The notes below the pieces were generated by a model. It had not been told where the DNA came from and searched no databases. It saw only the letters and a list, made by a program, of their open reading frames with translations. From Siderastrea radians (taxonomy: Eukaryota; Cnidaria; Anthozoa; Scleractinia; Rhizangiidae): DNA of 64,000 nucleotides. The translations under genes were made by a program, and so were the position numbers. Positions 1 through 9,609 of this stretch are shown here, one piece after another; within the stretch, counting starts at the first letter, position 1; every line of letters starts with the position of its first letter. The stretch is from contig OZ024887.1 in the NCBI GenBank assembly GCA_964017195.1, forward strand, positions 1,980,881 to 2,044,880, written 5' to 3'.

Positions 1-3000
1 TGTTACTGACATTTCCATGTAGTTGTTTTGAGTAGTTAAAACAGTTCCTTTTAACAAGCCAATTTAACAGCTTTTAAAAAAGTAGGAAAAATGGGTAAAC
101 AAAAATACATGTTAACAAAAAGTGGGACCTCGTCTAGCAAATTCCTTGCAGTCATGGAAAGTTAAAGACTTGGTCTTAATTATAATAAAATAAAATCGTG
201 CGGCCGGACGGTTTAAAGAACGTGGCGCCGCTTTGAAACACCAGTAATTCTTAATTATGCAAATCACGAACCACAACCTATGAGTGGAATTTAAGAGCAA
301 CTGTGATGCGAGCAATGCTCCCTTACATCAGGAAAACACGAAAATAGTTTCACACTACAGCAGGACACAAATGTAAACTGGTAACATTTCGCATATAGCT
401 TTAATTAAAATATACAGCATTCAAATAGCTCATTAACTATGTTTAATTCACAAGATAAACAAGTTATGAAGTACATGCCACTCGATGATTGCTAATTGCG
501 CTTTACAAAACAACCTTGATCTAGAACTATTAATCTGAGAATAAATCAATAAAAGCAAGTCATATTGCCTATATTACAGCCTGTGTTTTGCAAACTTATT
601 TAGCGAACACTTAGTGCCTTGCAAAACAATGAAATCAACGAAGGGCATCTTGTTCTGTTTACATTTGCACCCATTACCTCAAATATTCTGTCATCTTCGA
701 TCAAATATAGATCCGTGCGTTTCAGAGATCATCTTAGAAGCGTCAAAACAGTTGGTTTTGGAAAATTCTTTGTTCAAAGGCCTTCATTTAGACCAAGCTT
801 TCCATGTATTACTTCTCGTGTTAAATTTTCCGGAAGTAGCCGCTGACCAGTAGCTAACGTCAACAAAAAGACCTGTTGCACTCGCGTTTCTATATGTTCT
901 ATTTGAATGTATGATCGCTCATCAATGAAGGGTGAATTCATTTGAAAATAAGGGCTGGAGCTCATGAGGGAAAATTAAAAATTCAAATTTTTGCCCTTAA
1001 TTTAGAGCTGCAAGCACATAACCACAGTGTGTGAAGTGGTTGCTTTTTTTTTGTATTTTTAGCAAGGTGAAATAACGTGGTAACTCGGACTTTGGGGGGG
1101 CATCTTAACATGTTTGAAAATAAACTTCTAGTTTCATCCAAGCTGTTAAATTCTGGAATCCGACCCTGGCGAAACGTCAGTATAGCAAAAATATTACTAC
1201 TTGATAGAAATATCCTCCGTTGAACACTTTCTGTTTGGTAAAACAGTTGTGGGAGCTTGGTCCATGACGACTTAATGGTTATGATCCAATTTGCAGTATG
1301 TAGCCCCCAGAACCACCTGATCATGGGGTACTGCTCTACCAAATGTGAACCTACGATACCCCAAAAAACGTCTTGCTTTTGAAAGTTCGCCCCGACTTGG
1401 TTTTGCTGCACTTTCTCTAGATTAGCAGTTAATACCGTCAAACATAGTGAATGTCACTTCCGGAGGGCATGTACTCAAACACCGGAACGCCGGAACGCCG
1501 GAATGCCGGAATACTAAAACCCCGAACGCGGGAATACTTAAACCCGGAACGCCGGAATTCTTAAACCCTGAACACCGGAATACTTAAACCCGAAATGCCG
1601 GAATACCTCAACTCTAAATGACGATTTAACATACACAAGATCGCTGAAAAGACAAACAATTAGGGTTAAGCCGCGCTACTGCATTATTAATGTTACCTTC
1701 TGACTCCCGCCAAAACCATTCTCCTCACTATCCCCTCCCCAACCCCCTACCTTACGTTTTCTTGCCAACCATTATTATTATCATTTATTTGATTGCTGGG
1801 CTGTTTCGCGCTGGCATCGACATGGAGGACTCTCCAGCAAGGTAAGCGTATGTACCTGAAATTTTCTCTTTGACTTAAAGCGTTTAAAGTAACATTTACA
1901 AAGTGATAAACTGCTATTCCCTTCCTTTAGTCCCAGCCAAAGTCCAGAGAAAAAGAGGTGAGACACTGAATCTCAACTAGCCTGCGCGCAGGTTTTGGCG
2001 GGAGTCAGAAGGTAACGTTAATAATGTAGCGTGGCTTAACCTTAATTGTTCGTCTTTTCAGCGATCTTTTGTATATTAAATCGTCATTTAGAGTTGAAGT
2101 ATTCTAGCGTTCTGGGTTTTAGTATTCCGGCGTTCCAGGTTTAAGTGTTCCGGCGTTCCGGCGTTCCGGGTTTAAGTACATGCCCTTCCGGAGTTGATCA
2201 CAGACTAGCCAGCTGGGTAGTATGAGAACCAGGCTTAATCAGTGGAAGTCACGAGTATCCTCAGATTTTTGTTAGGGATTGAATAGCGGGTGAGATACTC
2301 GAGCTCACGCAATAATTACTCTACTATAAGTTCTATCTCTACTAGACTACTCTTAATCTACCTGTACAGTAGACGCCCGTTACCTAGGACAGAAACTCGT
2401 TTCCTCTTGAATACTGTCTCCAGTCATTTACTACTGTCATTGCCGAAGGAATTTTTGATTTCCTTGAAACCCTACTTTATTTTAAATTAACCCTATAATG
2501 GGGGAGGGGGGAGTGCACGGACTCTGCCTTTGGGGAACTTTTCTATTATTTTTTTAATGTGTGAACAAGCACCGCCAAGATTCTATTGAAAAATTAGTTG
2601 GGAACAAATTAGTGTGGTAGGTCAATGTACAGGAGACATTCTTGGACAAAATTCTTGGACATACTTTTGACCCTCTAAGTTTCATTTTCATTGCTTTATT
2701 GCTATCGGAGTTTGCTGGAGGCCTGCCCCACAACGGCTTCAGAAGACCAAAGAAGGCTCGGTCTAGATAGGGTTAAGGTTGTCTCTTAACTGCAGCTGAT
2801 TACTTTCTCAAAACTGAAGGAACCTTTCAAAGCCCAAGAAGTCGAAAACAGGAAGGTTATTTTCAAATCTATGAAGACGTACCCAGCTGTACGAGTTATT
2901 TTACTTAGCCAAACCATGGTATTCATTGTGGTTGTGTGCTTGCAGATTAAATTAAGAACAAAAATTTGTTTCATCTCCCCATGAGCTCCAACCCTTTTTT

Positions 3001-3972
3001 TCAAATAATTTCACTATTAATTCGTGAAGGATCATGAATTCAAATTTTAGATAGCTAAGAGCCAAAACGCGAGTGCAAAATGGAGCAGTACCCGCTGTTG
3101 TTGTTGACATTAGTAACTGGTCAGCGGCTGCTGCCAGAATAATATAACACGAGGAGAACTAAATGCAGGGAAAGCTTGTTGTAAATGAAGGTTGTTGAAC
3201 GAAGAATTTTCTCAAAAACCGACTGTTTGACGCTTCTAAGATGATCTCTGAAACGCACGGATCTATATTTTTGATCGAAGAAGACAGAAAATTGAGGTAA
3301 CGGGTGCAAATGTAAACAGAACAAGATGCCCTTCGTTGATTTCATTGTTTTGCAAGGCACTAAGTGTTCGCTAAATAAGTTTGCAAAACACAGGCTGTGA
3401 TATAGGCAATATGACTTGCTTTTATTGATTTATTCTCAGATTAATAGTTCTAGATCAAGGTTGTTTTGTAAAGCGCAATTAGCAATCATCGAGTGGCATG
3501 TACTTCATAACTTGTTTATCTTGTGAATTGAACATAGTTAATGAGCTATTTGAATGCTGTATATTTTAATTAAAGCTATATGCGAAATGTTACCAGTTTA
3601 CATTTGTGTCCTGCTGTAGTTTGAAACTATTTTCGTGTTTTCCTGATGTAAGGCAGCATTGCTCGCATCACAGTTGCTCTTAAATTCCACTCATAGGTTG
3701 TGGTTTGTGATTTGCATAATTAAGAATTACTGGTGTTTCAAAGCGGCGCCACGTTCTTTAAACCGTCTGGCCGCACAATTTTATTTTATTATAATTAAGA
3801 CCAAGTCTTTAACTTTCCATGACTGCAAGGAATTTGCTAGACGAGGTCTCACTTTTTGTTAACATGTATTTTTGTTTACCCATTTTCCTACTTTTTTAAA
3901 AGCTGTTAAATTGGCTTGTTAAAAGGAACTGTTTTAACTACTCAAAACAACTACATGGAAATGTCAGTAACA
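1..3972. repeat. Large imperfect palindrome (inverted repeat, about 1-kb arms)
   Basis: The sequence from base 1 reads as the reverse complement of the sequence ending at 3972. The outer ~850 bp of each arm match closely, and a weaker match continues inward to about 1030 on the left and 2945 on the right. The left arm starts at the window edge, so the true outer end may lie outside. Short open frames in the two arms translate to near-identical peptides only because the arms are copies. The spacer holds a separate foldback element (1459-2193). I see no transposase, so this is either a nonautonomous transposon with very long terminal repeats or an inverted duplication. Confidence 0.75.
1459..2193. 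mobile_element. Foldback/MITE-like element with GCCGGAAC tandem repeats in its arms
   Basis: The arms (about 1459-1721 and 1991-2193) are inverted copies. Each begins near TCCGGARGGGCATGTACT, runs through degenerate tandem repeats of CCGGAACGCCGGAATAC type, and ends with GGTTTTGGCGGGAGT or its complement. The 270-bp spacer has no convincing gene. No target-site duplication was resolved. The architecture, with minisatellite-like units inside both terminal repeats, recurs in two other elements of this window (47987-49506 and 61697-63643). Confidence 0.65.
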
Positions 3973-4618
3973 ATGTAGGATAAGGAAGAGCTGTACTTAT
4001 CAACCAACAGTAGAATTTTGTCCTGCATCAAATTTTAAGTGTTGTGAGGAGTTACCAAAGTTATTGAAAATTGGCATTTTTGTACCAATAAAATGTGCAT
4101 TTTTGTTCGCCAGGGGAACCCCTTGTAAACTGTTGAAGAAAGCATTTAGAGCCCAAACGAAAAGTGTTTTTAAAGTACCCAGACAAAGTGCAATTCGCAT
4201 ACAAGATTTGAAGGAGATCTATTTTGTGACCAATTTGGGTTATGAGGATCTTAGGGAGACAGCCACTTAAATCTTCTTAATTTGATTTAGTTTCTTTCTC
4301 TTATTCCTCGACAGAGTGTTTGCTAGTTTTATTACACATAATATACATACATGTAGTTACAGTTATTTTTTGTTGTTTGTTATTTTTGTTATGATAGTTT
4401 CCACCCGCCTCGAATAGCCCAACCTAATTTGCGGGTGGAACCACAATTTTGTAATGTGACCAGTTGTTTTTGTAATAAATAAATAAATAAACACTGTAAA
4501 CACTACAACTATAAGCATATATTTAGTGTCTTGTAATTAAAATGAAAGAGGAGCCAAAGAGCTAGCTAGCTATATCTTAAGGTCACCAAAAAGTTTTATA
4601 CGTGTATCTTATGGAAAC
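3973..4618. other. Intergenic stretch left of the Polinton
   Basis: This stretch is AT-rich. A short AATA-type run near 4471-4492 follows text resembling a retrotransposon tail. Two overlapping short frames (about 4000-4270) lack any recognisable domain, and I do not call them genes. Confidence 0.5.
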
Positions 4619-4624
4619 AACTTG
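4619..4624. repeat. Polinton target-site duplication, left copy (AACTTG)
   Basis: The six bases AACTTG directly precede the AGTAGTAATG terminus and recur directly after the other terminus (38717-38722). Six-base duplications are the hallmark of Polinton integrase. Confidence 0.93.
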
Positions 4625-5095
4625 AGTAGTAATGTACGCCCGTATGGCACAAATGGAAGCTTCTGATTGGTCGAGAGCTTTTGGCTTCTGATTGGTCGAG
4701 GGGTTGTCATAGGAACGGGAAACCTGGGGCCAATAGAATCGTGGGCTCAACCGGAAGTCACATGACCGGAAGTGACATCATGGGAACCGGAAGTCACGTG
4801 TTTTGAATGGGAAACCGCTGACCAGGTGGAAAAAGGGATCGTGGGCTCATACAACCGGAAGTGACGTGTTTTAGGATGGGAAACCGCTGAGCAATCTGAA
4901 AAATCGATCGTGGGCTCAGAAAACCGCTGAGAAACGCGGGCTCAAAGTCCAAAGTCCAATTGGAGCACTGGGGGGTGGTCCTTCAGTCAAAGAAAAGGCG
5001 TTTTTATGTTGGGAAAAAAAAATATTTTATTAGCAGACATTTTTGAACAGCTCAACAAGTCATATAATCCATGGCCTGCAGATGATGAGAGTTCC
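4625..5095 (+). repeat. Polinton left terminal inverted repeat
   Basis: This repeat is 471 bp, and its reverse complement matches 38239-38716 almost base for base. The only clear differences are an 8-nt indel, a few homopolymer length changes and scattered substitutions. It contains two copies of TTCTGATTGGTCGAG and four CCGGAAGT ETS-type sites (4751, 4766, 4787, 4855), each running directly into a bZIP- or E-box-like sequence (CACATGA, GACATCA, CACGTG, GACGTG). Four copies of a GTGGGCTCA/GCGGGCTCA motif also occur. It probably combines replication-origin and enhancer functions. Confidence 0.95.
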
Positions 5096-5800
5096 GCTCT
5101 TTGTCCAACAAACTGATGGATGCAAGCCAGGCAGCGGCACGGAGTCCAAAGTTCAATGTCATGGAACACGCGCCCTGGGAAAGAGTATAAGTCGATCAGA
5201 AAAGTAATAATTTGCGAACAAATAATTCTGACCTAAAGCATGACCTTTGTATTTTAAAACGAATGAAGCGTATCCGGTTGCCAAACAGAATTAGAAGAAC
5301 ATAGCTTTCCAATTGACAGTTATAAAACAGAATCAAATTTATTCACAGTAAACAGATTGAATTTACGACAAAATGTGTCAAATGTGTGCAACACTGTGCA
5401 ATAATCTGTAAACAAAACCAAAAGAGAATTTCTAGTAGTTTCGAAGCGAACACGCGTCTCCAATTACAAAATACAAAGCGACAAATAAAATAACAGCAAT
5501 CAAAACAAATGAAAAATGCCGATAAACGATTAAATGAATTTGCCTAGCGAACTTAAAGTGAAAGCACAAATAGATAAACTAGATTTGCTTGAATCACGAA
5601 ACAGAATTATAACTCTAAGTTTATACTAAAATGATACGCTTAATAAAACTATACAGTAATTAACGAGGTCAAGTACCTAAGTTAATAACAGTAAACAAGA
5701 TTAATTCTGAAGAATTTATAGGCGGCCGATGGTAACCGGTAGATATGGAGTTCCGCTTTTAGGCTTGGCTAAATCTATATATTTTTTTAGCTGACAGTAA
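5096..5800. other. AT-rich noncoding stretch inside the left end
   Basis: There is no open frame with a recognisable domain on either strand. Base composition is strongly A/T-biased compared with the gene block to the right. It could carry the untranslated part of leftward transcripts from the minus-strand promoters at 6345-8150. Confidence 0.5.
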
Positions 5801-6005
5801 AGAAAAAATGATGCTTACTTTGCGTGGAGGTTTGCTTGTTGTTGTTGTTTTCAACAAGCCGCTCGCTTTCTTCTCGGCGAAAATACGAGTTGTCATCTCG
5901 TTTGTATCACCGCGTTACAGTCAGCACATCGTTGGACTGTGGAAAAAAGAAATACAGAGAGTGAGTAAAAATAAATCAAATAGTCTTTCGGGTAGAAAAG
6001 GATTT

Positions 6006-6086
6006 TTTCACAACAACGCGGGGAATGGGAAAACATTGCAAGCTAAACAGAACCGCTTCGGTTTTCAAATTTTTTCGAGGCGACAA
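6006..6086 (+). repeat. Direct repeat A, copy 1
   Basis: About 81 bp, starting TTTCACAACAACGCGGGGAA and ending near GGCGACAAA. It is nearly identical to 6455-6538 in the same orientation, differing by one substitution and small indels. The pair shows that part of the left end was duplicated. Confidence 0.9.
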
Positions 6087-6170
6087 ACAAATATTTTTAG
6101 CCGGCAGCAAAACACAACACTTACCTCGTGTTAAGCTTTCGCTGTTTTCAAAACATCCATTCGGCGGCTT

Positions 6171-6308
6171 TTACAGATAAAAATCTCCCACTTTTTTCGC
6201 TGAAATCTTAGCTGTCATCGTTTTGTTTGTAAAGCCGAGGGTTGCTGGGGTAAAGCGATGAATAAATCTGTGAAAAAACTGTCGTAAATCTCCCTGACCT
6301 TCCTCCAT
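6171..6308 (-). CDS. Small leftward ORF with its own TATA/CRE promoter (45 aa), unknown
   Basis: The frame opens at ATG 6308 with context AAGATGG, about 37 bp downstream of a minus-strand TATATAAG (6345-6352). It encodes a 45-residue basic peptide rich in Phe and Arg, and stops at 6171. A strong splice-donor-like CACGAG/GTAAGTG lies about 45 bp past the stop (near 6126 on the minus strand), so the real product could be a spliced transcript whose first exon this is. No homology is recognised. The promoter is more convincing than the peptide. Confidence 0.3.
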   Translation of the reverse strand: MEEGQGDLRQFFHRFIHRFTPATLGFTNKTMTAKISAKKVGDFYL

Positions 6309-6344
6309 CTTGAAAAAAGTGAGAACTTGGGGGTAATTTTGCTG

Positions 6345-6386
6345 CTTATATAGCTAAACAGTATGACGTCATTTGGTTGTGATTGG
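6345..6386 (-). promoter_or_regulatory. Leftward promoter: CCAAT, CRE palindrome and TATA
   Basis: Read on the minus strand, a CCAAT box (6382-6386) is followed by a perfect CRE TGACGTCA (6364-6371) and TATATAAG (6345-6352), then an ATG 37 bp further on. Spacing and order match a canonical Pol II core promoter. Confidence 0.6.
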
Positions 6387-6454
6387 TCAGTCCCAGTCAG
6401 GCCATGGTCAAGGTCCAAGGCCATGGTCAAAGTATCAGCCGATCAGAAGCAGAG

Positions 6455-6538
6455 TTTCACAACAACGCGGGGAATGGGAAAACATTGCGAGCTAAACAGA
6501 ACCGCTTCGGTTTTCAAATTTTTTTTGGAGGCGACAAA
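6455..6538 (+). repeat. Direct repeat A, copy 2
   Basis: Second copy of the ~81-bp unit at 6006-6086, same orientation. It lies just upstream of repeat B copy 1. Confidence 0.9.
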
Positions 6539-6555
6539 AAAAAAATTGTTTCATC

Positions 6556-6642
6556 TCAACTCTCCAGAAAAAGTCAACGGACATGACGTGGTTGTTTTTT
6601 ATAGAGAAAGCGAATCATTAATTAAATCCTGGAGCACGTGGG
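6556..6642 (+). repeat. Direct repeat B, copy 1, containing a leftward TATA box
   Basis: This 87-bp unit is repeated at 7874-7960 with a single mismatch. On the minus strand it contains CTATAAAAAAC preceded by TCT, the same TATA context found again near 8136-8146. It therefore looks like a duplicated leftward promoter cassette. Confidence 0.9.
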
Positions 6643-6711
6643 CTCAGAGGAAAGAAAAGAGAGGACATTTCGTGACGCTTACATGACGTATCAGAATTGG
6701 CCTCTGGCTAG

Positions 6712-6830
6712 GGTGGGAAACCGCTGACCAGTGGAAAAAAGGATCGCGGGCTCAGGATAGGCAAAAACCGCGGAGGAACGCGGGCTGAAAGTCCACAGTC
6801 CAATTTGAGCATCGGGGGTAGGTATAAAAA
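6712..6830 (+). promoter_or_regulatory. Internal degenerate copy of the TIR inner segment, with TATA box, driving the first capsid-type gene
   Basis: The sequence GGGAAACCGCTGACCAG, then CGCGGGCTCA, then AGTCCACAGTCCAATT parallels the inner part of the left terminal repeat in the same order, but with point changes. TATAAAAA follows at 6823-6830, about 28 bp before the ATG at 6858. A terminal-repeat segment appears to have been reused as a gene promoter. Confidence 0.65.
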
Positions 6831-6857
6831 GGTAACCAGAGGGGTTAGGTAGTGACC

Positions 6858-7904
6858 ATGAGTTTTTACATCACCCTGATCAGTGATCAAGCACAAGGCA
6901 CGGGTCAAAAATTTACTGCCAGACTTCCCCATTCACACTATTTGGTGGAAGATGATTGGGAAGCGGCCTTGGTTCATATCTCACACCCTGGTTTTTATCA
7001 ACAATCGGAATATCAAACTAAGCAGAATTGGACGCAAGAAGATAGTCAAAAACATTGGATGAAAACAGATATCAGATACATACCAAAACGTGCTGATGGA
7101 ACGGCTCCCATTCAAGTGACCAAACAAATCCATTTACCGCCAGGGTATTACTACAATTTGAAAGAAGCATGGATCGCCATCGCGTACGAAATGGAAAAAC
7201 AACACATGGAAGTCATGATGGATATAGCCAAAATGGACGTGGACGATCAGGCTAAACGACAACAACTAGCTGCTCTCAACCTGGCTCAACCCTACGTGAA
7301 AATCACCAATGCCGGCATCGCCTCCGAATTAGATTCGTTGTATGTACTCATTCCAGCCAACATGCAATTTGAAATGGAATGGAAATTCGCTCAACTGATG
7401 GGACTGGTGAAAGATGGACCGCCAACGCAACAAATTGTCCAAGAAAAAAATTATTTGGTGAAACATATCGTGGATTATGACGATCGACACAAATGGACAC
7501 CCACCCGCGGTCCTGTCAACAAATATCCACCGCATGGCATCGTGTCCGTCAGCTTTACTCACCCCGATTTCGAGTATGAGTTGTTCTTGGGTCCCAATCT
7601 CAGTCGACAACCATTTCCCACCACCCAAACCGTCAAACCGCAACAACAACAATTGATGATTTACACGGATCTGGTGGCACAGAGCATTGTGGGAAATCAA
7701 CAAAAAGGTTTTTTACGTACCTTGGATGCCGGCAATACCAACCATCAGTTTGATACCACTGAAAGGATGTATTTTCCTCTTGGCAAAACCATCTTTGACA
7801 GCATTGCCATGGACATTCAAACAGCGAATGGACAGCCGGCTCCTTTCAAACAAGGCAGTACCATCATTACCCTTCAACTCTCCAGAAAAAGTCAACGGAC
7901 TTGA
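6858..7904 (+). CDS. SFYITL-family Polinton capsid-type protein (putative penton/minor capsid), paralogue 1
   Basis: The protein is 348 residues from ATG 6858; an in-frame GTG two codons upstream is less likely. It starts MSFYITLISD, the N-terminal signature of a widespread Polinton/adintovirus structural family, and is related to the proteins at 12006 and 13067. Near the C-terminus FDSIAMDIQTANGQPAPF is followed by TIITLQL, matching the family ending in which a conserved (I/V)TLHF strand closes the protein. The last residues (LSRKSQRT) are encoded by repeat B, so the natural end was replaced or extended when that repeat was copied. The role as penton-like vertex or minor capsid protein comes from family position in related elements, not from a visible catalytic motif. 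Confidence 0.7.
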   Translation: MSFYITLISDQAQGTGQKFTARLPHSHYLVEDDWEAALVHISHPGFYQQSEYQTKQNWTQEDSQKHWMKTDIRYIPKRADGTAPIQVTKQIHLPPGYYYNLKEAWIAIAYEMEKQHMEVMMDIAKMDVDDQAKRQQLAALNLAQPYVKITNAGIASELDSLYVLIPANMQFEMEWKFAQLMGLVKDGPPTQQIVQEKNYLVKHIVDYDDRHKWTPTRGPVNKYPPHGIVSVSFTHPDFEYELFLGPNLSRQPFPTTQTVKPQQQQLMIYTDLVAQSIVGNQQKGFLRTLDAGNTNHQFDTTERMYFPLGKTIFDSIAMDIQTANGQPAPFKQGSTIITLQLSRKSQRT

Positions 7905-7960
7905 CGTGGTTGTTTTTTATAGAGAAAGCGAATCATTAATTAAATCCTGGAGCACGTGGG
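7874..7960 (+). repeat. Direct repeat B, copy 2 (overlaps the end of the capsid-type gene)
   Basis: Matches 6556-6642 in 86 of 87 positions. It supplies the stop codon of the gene at 6858-7904 and carries a minus-strand CTATAAAAAAC. An AATAAA follows at 8022-8027. Confidence 0.9.
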
Positions 7961-8029
7961 ACCTTGCCCGGTTAGCTCCAGAACAGGCTAACTACTTAGA
8001 TTGGTTTGTTGAAAGAGATGAGGAATAAA

Positions 8030-8700
8030 AAAGGCTTACCGCTATCCCGTTTTACTTGACATTCTTGCTTGTTTGCTTGCTTGCTTGCTTGACTGCTTGC
8101 TGGCTTGGGAGTGAAAAAACGGGGAGTGGAGGCGGTTTTTTATAGAGATCCTCGCAAAGTATTGTGGGCCAACTAAGGAGGGGGGATGATCAAGCAGAGC
8201 ATGCTGGGCCAACTAGAGGGTGGGATGATCAAGCAGGGTACCTAGGGGAGGGATGATCAACCTAGGGAGGAGGATCAAACAGAGCACAGGGTGCCCCTAG
8301 GAGGGGTGGGAGAGGAGACAGAGGGCGATCCGACTGAGCCAAGGGCGACGTGTTTTGTTTTTGTAAATAGACTTTGAACATTTTTTATTCCTGTTGAGTT
8401 TTGTATTGTGAGTCAAGGCTGCTGTGAGTCAAGACAAATTATTTATAATCCACGTGCAAACTCAGGGTTGTGAGCTTTTTTATTTTTTAATTAAAAGAGT
8501 TGATGTTTTTTACAAAGGGGTTGTCCATCTCTTGCCACGCGGGTAGGGGCGCTCCTATTTACAAATTGGAAAACCTATGTACAATTGGAAAAATAAAAAC
8601 TAAAAATGACTATGTACAGATTGAAAAAATAAAAACTAAAAAAATGAAAAGACTATGTACAAGTCCAAAAGTAGAAAACTAAAAAAATGGTTATGTACAA
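8030..8700. repeat. Repeat-rich intergenic region with a leftward promoter
   Basis: No gene is seen. The region contains a CTTG/CTTGCTTG run (about 8058-8106). A minus-strand promoter follows, with CCCACAATACTTTGCGAGGA (8149-8168) upstream of a TATA box (8136-8146). Next come about four imperfect units around GGGATGATCAAGCAG (8180-8330), and about four ~40-bp units built on CTATGTACA plus an A-rich stretch (8571-8706). A minus-strand AATAAA-type signal near 8478 may end the SLOG transcript. A minus-strand donor-like GCG/GTAAGCC sits near 8036. Confidence 0.6.
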
Positions 8701-9396
8701 TTACAAATGAAAGTCTTCCAGTTCCATGCGTAATTGATCAATGTTCTCGGGTAAACAGAAGGTGCGGTTGAACAAGGCTTGAATTTCTGCTCGGGTTTTC
8801 TCGTCCACATCCCGGGATCCCACAATAGCACTGCTTTGATGAAGGGTGGGCTTTTTAGGTCCCCAAGGAACAAATTGACTGCCAGTCACCAGGGTGGCGG
8901 CATTCTCGTTGACTTGGTAGTAATGGTCCGAGCGGTACCATGATTGACTGGGGATGTCAAAGAGGTAGACGGGTTTGCCTTGATCCATGGCCAATTGCAC
9001 AGTCCAACCAGTGCCTCCTTTCACGCGTTTGTGATCCTGTTCCAAGATGCCAAAGGCATAGATGGTATGGGCTTTTTTGGCAATTTGATAATTGCGTTGC
9101 AGCAATTGCAGGGTGTAAAAATGACTGGGCATCTGTTTGCCTAGTTTCTCCGCTGCCTGGTGAAGATGGGGGTTGGCCAGCATCAAGACTTCCACGGTCG
9201 ATGGGGTGATGAAAGTGGCTCGAGGATGGTTCGGGGGGACGAGGACTTCTAGTTGCATCCCAAAGTGTTTGGCATGTTCTTCCACGAGGGCATCCGTACC
9301 TTTGGCTCCCCCGGTGTAGACCACATGGCCATGACCCACTTGCAGTTCCAAGGCACCGAGATCTTGTTCTCCGATCATGTTGATGTCTGGGGGCAT
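8701..9396 (-). CDS. SLOG-superfamily (DprA/LOG-like Rossmann) nucleotide-binding protein
   Basis: 231 residues. Residues ~25-45 read VVYTGGAKGTDALVEEHA, the Gly-rich GGAxGTD loop typical of SLOG domains (DprA/Smf, LOG and TIR-associated sensors), where it binds nucleotides or nucleotide derivatives. A second Gly motif (KGGTGWTVQLA, ~125-135) and an aromatic strand after VYLFD fit the second half of the fold. Family members process or sense nucleotide ligands and in bacteria occur in conflict systems. It is transcribed against most neighbours from a shared promoter (9397-9609); a TATTTAAG lies ~40 bp before the start codon. The fold call is from motifs only. It is not a core Polinton gene and may have been acquired to modify host nucleotide signalling. 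Confidence 0.65.
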   Translation of the reverse strand: MPPDINMIGEQDLGALELQVGHGHVVYTGGAKGTDALVEEHAKHFGMQLEVLVPPNHPRATFITPSTVEVLMLANPHLHQAAEKLGKQMPSHFYTLQLLQRNYQIAKKAHTIYAFGILEQDHKRVKGGTGWTVQLAMDQGKPVYLFDIPSQSWYRSDHYYQVNENAATLVTGSQFVPWGPKKPTLHQSSAIVGSRDVDEKTRAEIQALFNRTFCLPENIDQLRMELEDFHL

Positions 9397-9609
9397 TGCT
9401 TTGAGAATGATAACTCAGGGACCAAGGGAGCTCCTTAAATAGGGGCATTTGACCAATGGGAAGACAAGAGGACCTTATTTGGAGAGGCAAAAGCTGACCA
9501 ATGGGAAGATAACAAGTCCTTATATGGGTAGGATAAGCTGACCAATGACAGGTAAGGGCCCAACGTATAAAAAGGCATGGGCAGTGGGGTGAAATCAACC
9601 TTGAGCACG
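9397..9609. promoter_or_regulatory. Bidirectional promoter between SLOG and zf-GRF genes
   Basis: Three copies of GACCAATG (CCAAT boxes) lie between the divergent genes. A leftward TATTTAA lies near 9433-9440 and a rightward TATAAAAA at 9566-9573. An ATG only 4 bp after the rightward TATA (9577) would fall upstream of the transcription start, so I place the start of the right-hand gene at 9610. Confidence 0.6.

Noticed and set aside
4987..5169. Minus-strand frame in the left terminal repeat, with a similar plus-strand frame at 38204-38563
   Set aside because: They are the same inverted-repeat sequence read outward; there is no domain and no promoter arrangement that favours translation.
5808..6134. 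108-codon plus-strand frame in the left end of the Polinton
   Set aside because: It runs through repeat A with no domain, and minus-strand promoter signals dominate this stretch.
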